Below, piece after piece: positions 57,131 through 64,000 of a stretch of DNA of 64,000 nucleotides; positions within the stretch are counted from its first letter, which is position 1, and each line of letters starts with the position of its first letter. The notes under the pieces are model-generated. The model was not told the origin of the DNA, ran no database searches, and saw nothing but the letters and a program-made list of their open reading frames with translations. The DNA is from Bordetella ansorpii (GTDB taxonomy: Bacteria > Pseudomonadota > Gammaproteobacteria > Burkholderiales > Burkholderiaceae_B). Made by a program: the position numbers and the translations under genes. The DNA lies in NCBI RefSeq assembly GCF_900078315.1, contig NZ_FKBS01000007.1, positions 104,657 through 168,656 of the forward strand, read 5' to 3'.

Positions 57131-57898
57131 ATGTCCGACCTGGTCAAGGTAGAAGTCGCCGATGGCGTCCAGATCATCACCGTGAACCGGCCCGAGGCCA
57201 AGAACGCCATCAACCTGGAGACCGCCCAGGCCCTGGCTGCCGCGTTCGATGCCATGGACGCCGATGACGCCGTGCGCATCGGCATCCTGACCGGCGCCGG
57301 CGGCACGTTCTCGTCGGGCATGGACCTGAAGGCCTTCGCGCAAAGCGGCCAGCGTCCGCTGATCCCGGGCCGCGGCTTCGCCGGCCTGAACGAGCGTCCG
57401 CCCAAGAAGCCGCTGATCGCCGCCGTGGAAGGCTACGCCCTGGCCGGCGGCTGCGAGATGGCTTTGTCGGCCGACCTGATCGTGGCGGCCAGCAATGCCA
57501 AGTTCGGCCTGCCCGAAGTCAAGCGCGGCCTGGTGGCCGGTTCCGGCGGCATGTTGCGCCTGCCGCGCCGCCTGCCGTACCACATCGCCATGGAAATCAT
57601 CCTGACCGGCGACATGCTGGACGCCCAGCGCGCCCACGGCTATGGCCTGGTCAACCGCCTGGCCGAGCCGGGCCACGCGCTGGAAGCCGCCCTGGAACTG
57701 GCCCGCGTCATCGTCGAGAACGGCCCGCTTGCCGTGCAGACCGCCAAGAGCATCGTGGCCCAGGCCACCGACTGGGAACAGGAAGGCATGTTCGACCGCC
57801 AGCGTCCCCTGATTGCGCACATTTTCCAATCGGCCGACGCCAAGGAAGGCGCCACCGCTTTCGCCGAGAAGCGCAAGCCGGTCTGGCAAGGCAAGTAG
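57131..57898 (+). CDS. Enoyl-CoA hydratase/isomerase (crotonase family)
   Basis: A 255-residue crotonase: VNRPEAKNAIN, GGTFSSGMDLKAFA (oxyanion loop), VEGYALAGGCEMALSADLIVA, and FGLPEVKRGLVAGSGGMLRLPR. Hydratases have two Glu residues; here the first position (GGCEMAL) has Glu and the second (PEVKRG) also has Glu, so hydratase activity on enoyl-CoA is likely. GAGGAGCAGCAGC stands upstream. It may serve fatty or aromatic acid beta-oxidation; no other oxidation genes are adjacent. Confidence 0.93.
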   Translation: MSDLVKVEVADGVQIITVNRPEAKNAINLETAQALAAAFDAMDADDAVRIGILTGAGGTFSSGMDLKAFAQSGQRPLIPGRGFAGLNERPPKKPLIAAVEGYALAGGCEMALSADLIVAASNAKFGLPEVKRGLVAGSGGMLRLPRRLPYHIAMEIILTGDMLDAQRAHGYGLVNRLAEPGHALEAALELARVIVENGPLAVQTAKSIVAQATDWEQEGMFDRQRPLIAHIFQSADAKEGATAFAEKRKPVWQGK

Positions 57899-58115
57899 CG
57901 CGCGTGCCGCTGGGCGGGCGCCGTTCCGCCCAGCGTTCCGTCCCCCGCCGGGGCCTGCGCCGGGCGCGCGCCCGTTCTATGATTCACGCAGGCGCGCGGT
58001 TCCATGCGGTCGCGCGCGGGCACGCAACGAGTTCCGGCAGGTCTCCCTCCGTTTTTCGTTTTTCCCCTTTCTTTCCGCGAACCAGGCGGGTCTCCGGCCC
58101 CGTCCTTCCTACATC

Positions 58116-59639
58116 ATGACCACGCTCATCAAAGAAGAAGACCTGATCCAGTCCATCGCGGACGGTATCCAGTTCATCAGCTACTACCATCCCGTCGACT
58201 ACATCCGCCACCTGGCGCGCGCCTACGAGCGCGAGGAAAGCCCCGCGGCGCGCGACGCCATGGCGCAGATCCTGACCAACTCGCGCATGTGCGCCGAGGG
58301 CAAGCGCCCGCTGTGCCAGGACACCGGCATCGTCAACGTGTTCCTGAAGATCGGCATGGACGTGCGCTTCGACACCAAGCGCAGCCTGCAGGAGCTCTGT
58401 GACGAAGGCGTGCGCCGTGGTTACCTGAACCCGGACAATCCGCTGCGCGCCTCGGTGCTGGACGACCCGCTGTTCGCGCGCAAGAACACGCGCGACAACA
58501 CGCCCTGTATCCTGCACGTCGAACTGGTGCCCGGCGCCAAGGTCGACGTGCAGATCGCTTCGAAGGGCGGCGGTTCCGAGAACAAGTCGAAGTTCGTCAT
58601 GCTCAACCCCAGCGACTCGCTGGTCGACTGGGTACTGAAGACCGTGCCCACGATGGGCGCCGGCTGGTGCCCGCCGGGCATGCTGGGCATCGGCGTCGGC
58701 GGCACGGCCGAAAAGGCCATGCTGATGGCCAAGCAGTCGCTGATGGAAGACATCGACATGTACGAACTGCTGGCCCGCGGCCCGCAGAACAAGCTCGAAG
58801 AGCTGCGCATCGAGCTGTACGAGAAGGTCAACGCGCTGGGTATCGGCGCGCAGGGCCTGGGCGGCCTGACCACCGTGCTGGACGTGAAGATCTCGACCTT
58901 CCCGACGCACGCGGCTTCCAAGCCCGTGGCCATGATCCCGAATTGCGCCGCCACCCGCCATGCCCACTTCGAGCTGGACGGCTCGGGCCCGGCGCGCCTG
59001 GATCCGCCCTCGCTGTCCGAGTGGCCGGAAGTGCACTGGGCGCCCGACTACAACAAGTCCAGGCAGGTCGACCTGGACACGCTGACGCGCGAGGAAGTCG
59101 CCAGCTGGAAGCCGGGCCAGACCCTGCTGCTGTCGGGCAAGATGCTGACCGGCCGCGACGCCGCGCACAAGCGCATCCAGGACATGCTGGCCCGCGGCGA
59201 GCCGCTGCCGGTGGACTTCACCAACCGCGTCATCTACTACGTGGGCCCGGTCGATCCGGTGCGCGACGAAGTGGTCGGTCCGGCCGGCCCCACCACCGCC
59301 ACCCGCATGGACAAGTTCACCGAGATGATGCTGGCGCAGACCGGCCTGATCTCGATGATCGGCAAGTCCGAGCGCGGTCCGGTGGCCATCGACGCCATCC
59401 GCAAGCACAAGTCGGCGTACCTGATGGCGGTGGGCGGCGCCGCTTACCTGGTGTCCAAGGCGATCCGCACGGCCCGCGTGCTGGCGTTCGAAGACCTGGG
59501 CATGGAAGCCATCTACGAATTCGACGTGAAGGACATGCCGGTGACGGTGGCGGTGGATGCCGAGGGTATCTCGGTGCACAACACCGGCCCGCAGGAGTGG
59601 CAGGCCAGGATCGGCAAGATTCCGGTCGCGGTGGCTTGA
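58116..59639 (+). CDS. Class I (iron-sulfur) fumarate hydratase
   Basis: A 507-residue single-chain class I fumarase. Three cysteines that fit the 4Fe-4S cluster are C67 (CQDTG), C185 (GWCPPG) and C277 (IPNCAATRH); spacing follows E. coli FumA with a constant offset. The C-terminal domain carries GPTTATRMDKF and MIGKSERGP. It interconverts fumarate and malate in the TCA cycle and is oxygen-sensitive. The ATG at 58116 has no clear ribosome site, yet the family N-terminus begins there. A strong terminator follows. Confidence 0.95.
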   Translation: MTTLIKEEDLIQSIADGIQFISYYHPVDYIRHLARAYEREESPAARDAMAQILTNSRMCAEGKRPLCQDTGIVNVFLKIGMDVRFDTKRSLQELCDEGVRRGYLNPDNPLRASVLDDPLFARKNTRDNTPCILHVELVPGAKVDVQIASKGGGSENKSKFVMLNPSDSLVDWVLKTVPTMGAGWCPPGMLGIGVGGTAEKAMLMAKQSLMEDIDMYELLARGPQNKLEELRIELYEKVNALGIGAQGLGGLTTVLDVKISTFPTHAASKPVAMIPNCAATRHAHFELDGSGPARLDPPSLSEWPEVHWAPDYNKSRQVDLDTLTREEVASWKPGQTLLLSGKMLTGRDAAHKRIQDMLARGEPLPVDFTNRVIYYVGPVDPVRDEVVGPAGPTTATRMDKFTEMMLAQTGLISMIGKSERGPVAIDAIRKHKSAYLMAVGGAAYLVSKAIRTARVLAFEDLGMEAIYEFDVKDMPVTVAVDAEGISVHNTGPQEWQARIGKIPVAVA

Positions 59640-59715
59640 TGGAAGACGCCGGTCCGTTCGATCGGGCCGGCCATCGATAGCGCCGCCCGGCATCCTGCCT
59701 GGCGGGACATGAAGC

Positions 59716-59737
59716 ATCCGGGCTTGCCCGGATTTTT
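59716..59737 (+). terminator. Rho-independent terminator of the fumarase gene
   Basis: ATCCGGGC-TT-GCCCGGAT is a perfect 8-bp stem, followed at once by TTTT on the plus strand. It lies 77 bp after the stop codon and just before the convergent hicB stop. Confidence 0.85.
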
Positions 59738-59748
59738 CATGGGTCGCG

Positions 59749-60117
59749 CTATGCCGTCTCGTGGGCCGAGTGCGGCGCTGCGCGGCCGGCCAGCAAGGCG
59801 TCGATGGCCTGCGAGACCAGTTCGTTGAGCGAGACCCCGCGCCGTTTCGCCTCGATGGCGGCCAGGCGATGTGTCTGTGGACTGACGCGCACGTTGAACG
59901 AGCCCTTGTACGGCACGTCGGGCTGCGTACCCGTTCGTTCGCAATGCGCGAGATAGTCGTCCACGGCGCGCTGGAAGGCCGGGCGGATCTGCGCGACGTC
60001 TTCGGCCTCGAAGGTGATCAGGTCCTTGATGAACTCGATCTTGCCGAACAGACACTCGTCCTCTGCGCTATACGAGACCGAGCCGTGAAAGCCTTTGTAG
60101 TGAAGCAGGTTGTTCAT
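59749..60117 (-). CDS. hicB: HicB-family antitoxin
   Basis: A 122-residue protein with the HicB partial RNase H-like fold (YKGFHGSVSYSAEDECLFGKIEFI, IRPAFQRAVDDYLAHCERTG) and a C-terminal ribbon-helix-helix (FNVRVSPQTHRLAAIEAKRRGVSLNELVSQAIDALL). It would repress the operon and bind HicA. The start at 60117 overlaps the hicA stop as ATGA. The partner toxin gene carries a frameshift, so HicB may be retained as a regulator or be on the way to loss. Confidence 0.92.
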   Translation of the reverse strand: MNNLLHYKGFHGSVSYSAEDECLFGKIEFIKDLITFEAEDVAQIRPAFQRAVDDYLAHCERTGTQPDVPYKGSFNVRVSPQTHRLAAIEAKRRGVSLNELVSQAIDALLAGRAAPHSAHETA

Positions 60118-60376
60118 GTGATTCCCCAGTCTGCGAGTTTCCGGACGATTTCCTTGATCTGGTAGATCTTGATGACCGTGTCCGGATGCGGGCGACTGCG
60201 TTGATGCGGTAGTGAAGGCCACGGCGGCGAAGTACGAAGAAGTGGTGTGACCCGCCGTTTTCCTGGTTCAGCTCGAAGCCATAGGTTGCCAAGGTGTAGA
60301 CGAGCTCTTCCCAGCGCAAATCCCTGGGAGGAGGCCTGCGGAGGAACTTCTCCCGCGCTTTCTGGATTCTGGACAT
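60114..60376 (-). pseudogene. hicA: HicA-family toxin with one-base frameshift
   Basis: From the ATG at 60376 the frame reads MSRIQKAREKFLRRPPPRDLRWEELVYTLATYGFELNQENGGSHHFFV (first part of HicA, with the catalytic His in GGSHHFF) up to about YRINAVA near 60190. The family continuation PHPDTVIKIYQIKEIVRKLADWGIT is found in another frame and ends exactly at the hicB start. The locus is 263 bp, one base short of a whole number of codons, so a single-base deletion near 60185-60200 explains it. A sequencing error remains possible. Confidence 0.85.
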
Positions 60377-60394
60377 CGATTATCGGCCTATAGT

Positions 60395-60431
60395 GTCCGC
60401 CTTGCAACTGAAATTTAGTTGCAAGGCGGAC
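60395..60431. repeat. 15-bp perfect inverted repeat upstream of hicA
   Basis: GTCCGCCTTGCAACT (60395-60409) and its exact complement (60417-60431) flank a 7-base AT loop. It lies 19 bp before the hicA start on the minus strand. Possible roles are the HicB operator, a terminator for reading from the LysR side or a mobile-element end. Confidence 0.7.
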
Positions 60432-60459
60432 GTACGATTGACAGGGCCTCCGATGATAT

Positions 60460-60483
60460 TGGCGCGGGCGCCGGGATTCGAAC
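60460..60483 (-). other. tRNA 3'-end-like fragment
   Basis: On the minus strand the sequence reads TTCGAAT (T loop), CCCGG (T stem), CGCCCGC (acceptor strand), G (discriminator), CCA. This is the exact order and length of a tRNA 3' end. The 5' T-stem partner and the 5' acceptor strand are missing, so it is not a functional tRNA gene. Such fragments are left by integration at tRNA 3' ends. Confidence 0.5.
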
Positions 60484-60561
60484 GGGACCGTGACGGAACG
60501 GTCTCTTCCGCGTCCCCCACGCGAGGCGCCAGCCGGCGTTTTTCCCGGGGCCGGCGGCCGG

Positions 60562-61524
60562 CTACGACGCTGCCGTCGAGGCAGAGCCGGCGGCAGGCGG
60601 TCGCGCCGCCGGCCTGGCGTGGCCGACGTCGACCCGTTCCACCAGGAAATCCAGGAAGGCGCGCACGCGGGGCGGCATCAAGCCGCGATGGCCGACATAA
60701 ACCGCGTGCACCGCTTCCCGGTCGCCCGGATTGCAATCCTCCAACACCGGGTGCAGGCGGCCCGCCGCGATGTCTTCGCTTACCTGGAAGGCCGCCAGCC
60801 GGGCCAGGCCCAGGCCGGCCAGTGCGAGCCTGCGCAACGCTTCGCCATCGCTGGCCTGCGCGTTGCCGGTGACAGGAACGATGGTCTCCTGCGTCTGGTG
60901 ACGCAGCGGCCAGCCTGGCTGCGCCCGGGCGTAGGTCGCGCCCAGACGGTTGTGCGCCAGCAGTTCCTGGGGCGTGGCGGGCATGCCGTGGCGTGCGAAG
61001 TAGGCAGGCGCCCCCACGATCACCATACGCGTGCTGCCCAGCCCGCGCGCGATCAGATTCGAACTTTTGAGCGGGCCCGCGCGGACCGCGACGTCGGTGC
61101 GTTCTTCAAGGATGTCGATGACCTCGTCGGTCAGGACGATGTCCAGCGTCATCTCCGGGTGGGCCACCAGGAATTCGGGGACCAGCGGCAGCAGGAAGTG
61201 ATGCCCGAAAGGCACGTTGGCATTGATCCGCAGCCTGCCGCGCGGCGTGGTGCGTTCACCGGCGCAGCGTTCCGCCTCGTCCAGATCCGCCAGGATGCGC
61301 ACGCCCTGTTCGTAGAACACACAGCCCTCGGGGGTGAGCTGCAGTTGCCGGGTGGAGCGGTTGAGCAACCGCGCGCCCAGGCGCTGTTCCAGCCGGGTGA
61401 CCAGTTTGCTGACGGCCGAAGGTGTCATGCCGTAGGCGCGGGCGGCGGCGGAGAACCCGCCCAGTTCGATCACGCGCGCGAACACTTCCAGTTCGCCAGA
61501 CCGATTGACGTCCAGGCGTGCCAT
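60562..61524 (-). CDS. LysR-family transcriptional regulator
   Basis: A 320-residue LTTR of the CrgA/DmlR-like group: LEVFARVIELGGFSAAARAYGMTPSAVSKLVTRLEQRLGARLLNRSTRQLQLT (helix-turn-helix and wing, seen as SAVSKLVTRLE and LLNRSTRQL) and effector domain from about residue 95 (GRLRINANVPFG). The C-terminal 20 residues are Ala/Pro-rich and variable. It is divergent from the SGNH hydrolase gene across 111 bp, a typical layout for regulator and target. Confidence 0.92.
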   Translation of the reverse strand: MARLDVNRSGELEVFARVIELGGFSAAARAYGMTPSAVSKLVTRLEQRLGARLLNRSTRQLQLTPEGCVFYEQGVRILADLDEAERCAGERTTPRGRLRINANVPFGHHFLLPLVPEFLVAHPEMTLDIVLTDEVIDILEERTDVAVRAGPLKSSNLIARGLGSTRMVIVGAPAYFARHGMPATPQELLAHNRLGATYARAQPGWPLRHQTQETIVPVTGNAQASDGEALRRLALAGLGLARLAAFQVSEDIAAGRLHPVLEDCNPGDREAVHAVYVGHRGLMPPRVRAFLDFLVERVDVGHARPAARPPAAGSASTAAS

Positions 61525-61545
61525 GGCTGCTCCTGTCGTGAGTTC

Positions 61546-61561
61546 AAATCACAAATGATTT
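61546..61561. promoter_or_regulatory. Short inverted repeat in the LysR/hydrolase spacer
   Basis: AAATCA-CAAA-TGATTT (61546-61561) is a 6-4-6 inverted repeat, 22 bp before the LysR start. LysR proteins often bind interrupted dyads of this type to repress themselves and activate a divergent gene. Confidence 0.45.
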
Positions 61562-61635
61562 TCCATCGGGCAGTCTATTCGATATTTGGCTTTGGATTCA
61601 TGATTTGTCCCCTGACGAATCCTGAAGGCCTGGCC

Positions 61636-62958
61636 ATGAATACACCGACCCTTTCCATGAAGATGGCCACCGCCGTGCTGGCCTTGGCCGGCATCTTGCC
61701 TGCCGGGCATGCCGAGGCGGATTCCGCTGCGGGGGCGGCGTGGGTGACGAGCTGGCAGGCCAGCCCGCAACCCGTCTGGGGAGCGGATTTCCTGTTTCCC
61801 TCCAATGTCCCGACCATTCTGAGTAATCAGACCGTGCGCCTGGTGGCGCGGCTCAGCCTGGGTGGCAAGCGCCTGCGCGTCGTGCTGTCCAATGCGTATG
61901 GCAGGCAGCCGCTGGCGTTGGGCAAGGTGACGGCGGCGCATCCCATACAGGGCAGTGTCAAGGGAGAGATCGCCAGCGACAGCCTGCGGACCGTGACCTT
62001 CGCCGGTCGCTCCTCTGCGACGATTGCGCCCGGCGCATCGCTGGTCAGCGATCCCGTCGATCTGCCCACGGCGAACTTGAAGCAGGTGACCATCAGCATC
62101 CATGTGCCTCAGGCCACGCCGTTGACCACGTTTCATTGGGATGGCCGCCAGACAGGCTGGATCACGGCGGGAGAGCAGTCCGCGATGGGCGTGTTGCGCG
62201 GGCTGCCCGGCAACGACCCCGGGAGCACCACGGCGCGGCCCATTCTGACCGGGTTGCTGGTCGAGACGGAACAGGCGCCGCGCGCGGTGGCGATCATCGG
62301 CGATTCGATCACCGATGGCGCGACGGCCAGTCTGGATCGCGATCGGCGCTGGCCGGATTTCCTGGCCGCGCGCCTCGCGCCGCATGGAGTGGCGGTGAGC
62401 AATGCCGGCATTTCCGGCGGACGCTTGCTGTCGGACGGCATGGGCGTCAACGCGTTGGCGCGGCTGGATCGCGACGTGCTTTCCCTGCCTGGCGTGCGCA
62501 GTGTCGTGGTGCTGATCGGCATCAACGACATTGCGTGGCCCGGCACCGCTTTTGCGCCGGATGCGCCTCGCCCCGGTTTCGACGACCTGGTCGCCGGATA
62601 TCTCCAGTTGATCGGGCAGGCGCATCGCCGTGGCGTGCGCGTCATCGGCGGCACGTTGACGCCCTTCGAGGGGGCGTTGCCGGACACGCCGTTGGCGGAT
62701 TACTACGGCAAGGAAAAAGACGCCTTGCGCAAGCGGGTCAATGCCTGGATACGCCAGGGCGGCGCGTTCGACGCGGTCATCGACTTCGATGCGGTGCTGC
62801 GCGACGCCGCGCATCCGGACCGCATCGCTGCCCGCTTCGATTCGGGCGACCACCTGCATCCCGGGGACGAAGGCAACCGCGCCATGGCGCAGGCCGTCGA
62901 TCTGCAGGCGCTGTTGCCCGGCCTGGCCGTGACCCCCGGCCTGCCGGCCCCGCGATAG
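61636..62958 (+). CDS. Secreted SGNH/GDSL-family hydrolase
   Basis: A 440-residue protein with signal peptide (MKMATAVLALAGILPAGHAEA region, residues about 8-28), an N-terminal beta-sandwich-like domain (about 35-210) and an SGNH esterase domain (about 220-430). The catalytic blocks are AIIGDSITDG (Ser), LIGINDIA (Asn) and HLHPGDEGNRAMA with D and H. Relatives are carbohydrate or lipid esterases acting outside the cytoplasm. GAAGG precedes the ATG at 61636; an in-frame ATG at 61600 is a weaker choice. It probably depends on the divergent LysR regulator. Confidence 0.9.
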   Translation: MNTPTLSMKMATAVLALAGILPAGHAEADSAAGAAWVTSWQASPQPVWGADFLFPSNVPTILSNQTVRLVARLSLGGKRLRVVLSNAYGRQPLALGKVTAAHPIQGSVKGEIASDSLRTVTFAGRSSATIAPGASLVSDPVDLPTANLKQVTISIHVPQATPLTTFHWDGRQTGWITAGEQSAMGVLRGLPGNDPGSTTARPILTGLLVETEQAPRAVAIIGDSITDGATASLDRDRRWPDFLAARLAPHGVAVSNAGISGGRLLSDGMGVNALARLDRDVLSLPGVRSVVVLIGINDIAWPGTAFAPDAPRPGFDDLVAGYLQLIGQAHRRGVRVIGGTLTPFEGALPDTPLADYYGKEKDALRKRVNAWIRQGGAFDAVIDFDAVLRDAAHPDRIAARFDSGDHLHPGDEGNRAMAQAVDLQALLPGLAVTPGLPAPR

Positions 62959-62995
62959 CGCCGGGCCGGAGGCCTCGATGGACCGGGTTCGATGC

Positions 62996-64000
62996 CTACG
63001 CCGCCGGCCGCGGCAGCCGCTGCATCCAGCCGGCCCATTCCAGCAGATCGAGATCGCGGTCGGGCAAGGCCACGCATTGCACGCCCACCGGCAAGCCGGT
63101 GGCGGTCCTGCCGGTGGGCAGGTGCACGCAGGGCCAGCCCAGCAGCGACCACACGCGGTTGAACACCGACGAGCCGGTGGTGGTGAATCCCGCCGGGGCT
63201 TCGGAGGGGGCGCTGGGTGCCAGGATGACGTCGACATCGGCAAACTGGTCCTGCCAGCGCCGCGCCAACGGCATCCTGGCCTGTTGCAAGGCCGCGTAGC
63301 CGGCAGGCGGGATGGCCAGGCCACGGTCGATGGCATGCCGCAGCGCGGGGGTCAGGTCTTCGTCTCGCGCCAGCCGCAACGCCAGCAGGCCGCGCGCCAG
63401 TTCGGCCAGCATGATGTCGCCGTGCACCCGCAGCAGTTCCTTCATGTCCGTGTCGCAATCCGGCTCGACGACGTGGGCGCCGTGTTCACGCAGCAACGCG
63501 ACCTGCTGGTCCAGCGCGGCCTGTGCCGCCGGGCTCAGCGTGCCCAGTGTACGGGAACGCAGCAGGGCGACGCGCGGCGCGCGCGTGGTGGGTAGGGATG
63601 CGCCGGCCGATCCCAGGAACACGCGCGCCGTGGCGGCCGACTGTTCCAGCGTGCGTGTGAACCAGCCGATGGTGTCCAACGAATCGCACAGCACGTGCAT
63701 GCCCTGGCGATGCACGCGTCCGAATGTGGGCTTGAAGCCGATCACGCCGCAGAAGGCCGCCGGCCGGATGATGGATCCTCCGGTCTGCGTGCCCAGCGCC
63801 AGCTCCACCATCCCCGCGGCCACGGCGGCGGCCGATCCGCTGGACGAGCCGCCCGGCGTATGGTCCAGGTTGTGGGGATTGCGGGTCGGACCGGGCGTCA
63901 CGTAGGCGAATTCGGCCGTCACGGTCTTGCCGATCGGCACGGCGCCAGCGTGGCGCAGCAGCGCCACGCTGGCGGCATCGAACGGGCGTGGCTCCCCGCC
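62996..64000 (-). CDS. Amidase signature family enzyme (5' part outside window)
   Basis: The visible 335 codons cover the middle and C-terminal parts of an amidase. The glycine/serine-rich signature GGSSSGSAAAVAAGMVELALGTQTGGSIIRPA is here, seen as GGSSSGSAAA and GTQTGGSIIRPA, with the cis-Ser and nucleophile Ser of the Ser-Ser-Lys triad. Residues FDAASVALLRHAGAVPIGKT precede it; the triad Lys would lie upstream, beyond base 64000. Substrate type (amino-acid amides, aryl amides, ureas) cannot be told. It converges on the SGNH hydrolase gene. Confidence 0.9.
   Translation of the reverse strand, partial: GGEPRPFDAASVALLRHAGAVPIGKTVTAEFAYVTPGPTRNPHNLDHTPGGSSSGSAAAVAAGMVELALGTQTGGSIIRPAAFCGVIGFKPTFGRVHRQGMHVLCDSLDTIGWFTRTLEQSAATARVFLGSAGASLPTTRAPRVALLRSRTLGTLSPAAQAALDQQVALLREHGAHVVEPDCDTDMKELLRVHGDIMLAELARGLLALRLARDEDLTPALRHAIDRGLAIPPAGYAALQQARMPLARRWQDQFADVDVILAPSAPSEAPAGFTTTGSSVFNRVWSLLGWPCVHLPTGRTATGLPVGVQCVALPDRDLDLLEWAGWMQRLPRPAA

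Noticed and set aside
60460..60545. Complete tRNA gene on the minus strand
   Set aside because: Only the 3' end fits; the T stem does not pair and no complementary 5' acceptor strand exists within 90 bases.
60490..61635. Upstream extension of the SGNH hydrolase frame
   Set aside because: Antisense to the LysR gene; the signal peptide and ribosome site place the start at 61636.

Overview
The window is dense, GC-rich, single-chromosome bacterial DNA. Gene content points to a betaproteobacterium of the Alcaligenaceae (Bordetella/Achromobacter type): a pgaABCD (bpsABCD) exopolysaccharide locus, two Gram-negative trimeric porins ending in Phe, an lptD-surA-rsmA block, amgK-murU cell-wall recycling, a Bug-type substrate-binding protein and many LysR/GntR-regulated catabolic clusters. 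The genus is inferred from gene families and order, not from any marker alignment.

Layout. 1-4052: end of pgaA, then pgaB, pgaC and pgaD (poly-beta-1,6-GlcNAc export). 4077-12170: a cysteine-free orphan protein, an Add-family deaminase (adenine type), a tandem porin pair with duplicated 3' trailers and matching promoters, a PaaI-type thioesterase, a TetR regulator and a membrane coiled-coil protein. 12311-19005: murU and amgK divergent from lptD-surA-rsmA (envelope biogenesis). 19082-21782: glycerate kinase divergent from pyruvate kinase, linked metabolically through 2-phosphoglycerate and PEP. 21808-26707: a GntR regulator divergent from a dicarboxylate symporter, a D-tartrate dehydratase-like enolase-superfamily enzyme and a PcaB-like lyase, which looks like a hydroxy-diacid utilisation operon.

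About 26870-38700 is accessory DNA. It starts with a broken, truncated phage-type integrase. It carries a LysR regulator, a Kef-type K+/H+ antiporter, an alpha/beta hydrolase, a truncated SDR, a quinone-oxidoreductase-like enzyme, a YcaC-type hydrolase, an alginate-export-type outer-membrane protein, a VOC protein, a luciferase-like monooxygenase, a pirin and a Rid-family protein. The set resembles an electrophile or oxidant stress and aromatic-degradation island; that role is an inference.

38762-50621: a SpmAB-like membrane protein, a DUF3829 lipoprotein, def and gloA, tcuA-tcuB with a LysR regulator (tricarballylate use), and a GntR-controlled pair of isocitrate-lyase/PEP-mutase-family enzymes with a Bug receptor. 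50635-55988: the minus-strand run glyQ-glyS-gmhB-plsC-ygjP, with overlapping genes except for a 36-bp gap before plsC. 56262-60376: two toxin-antitoxin loci (intact BrnT/BrnA; HicB with a frameshifted HicA) flanking a crotonase and a class I fumarase. 60562-64000: a LysR regulator divergent from a secreted SGNH hydrolase, then the 3' part of an amidase cut by the window edge.

Most promising for follow-up: the tartrate-dehydratase operon with a lyase of unknown substrate, the stress island with its integrase relic, the paired PEP-mutase-family operon with its operator across the start codon, the shared porin promoter architecture, and the repeat-derived C-terminus of GlyQ.
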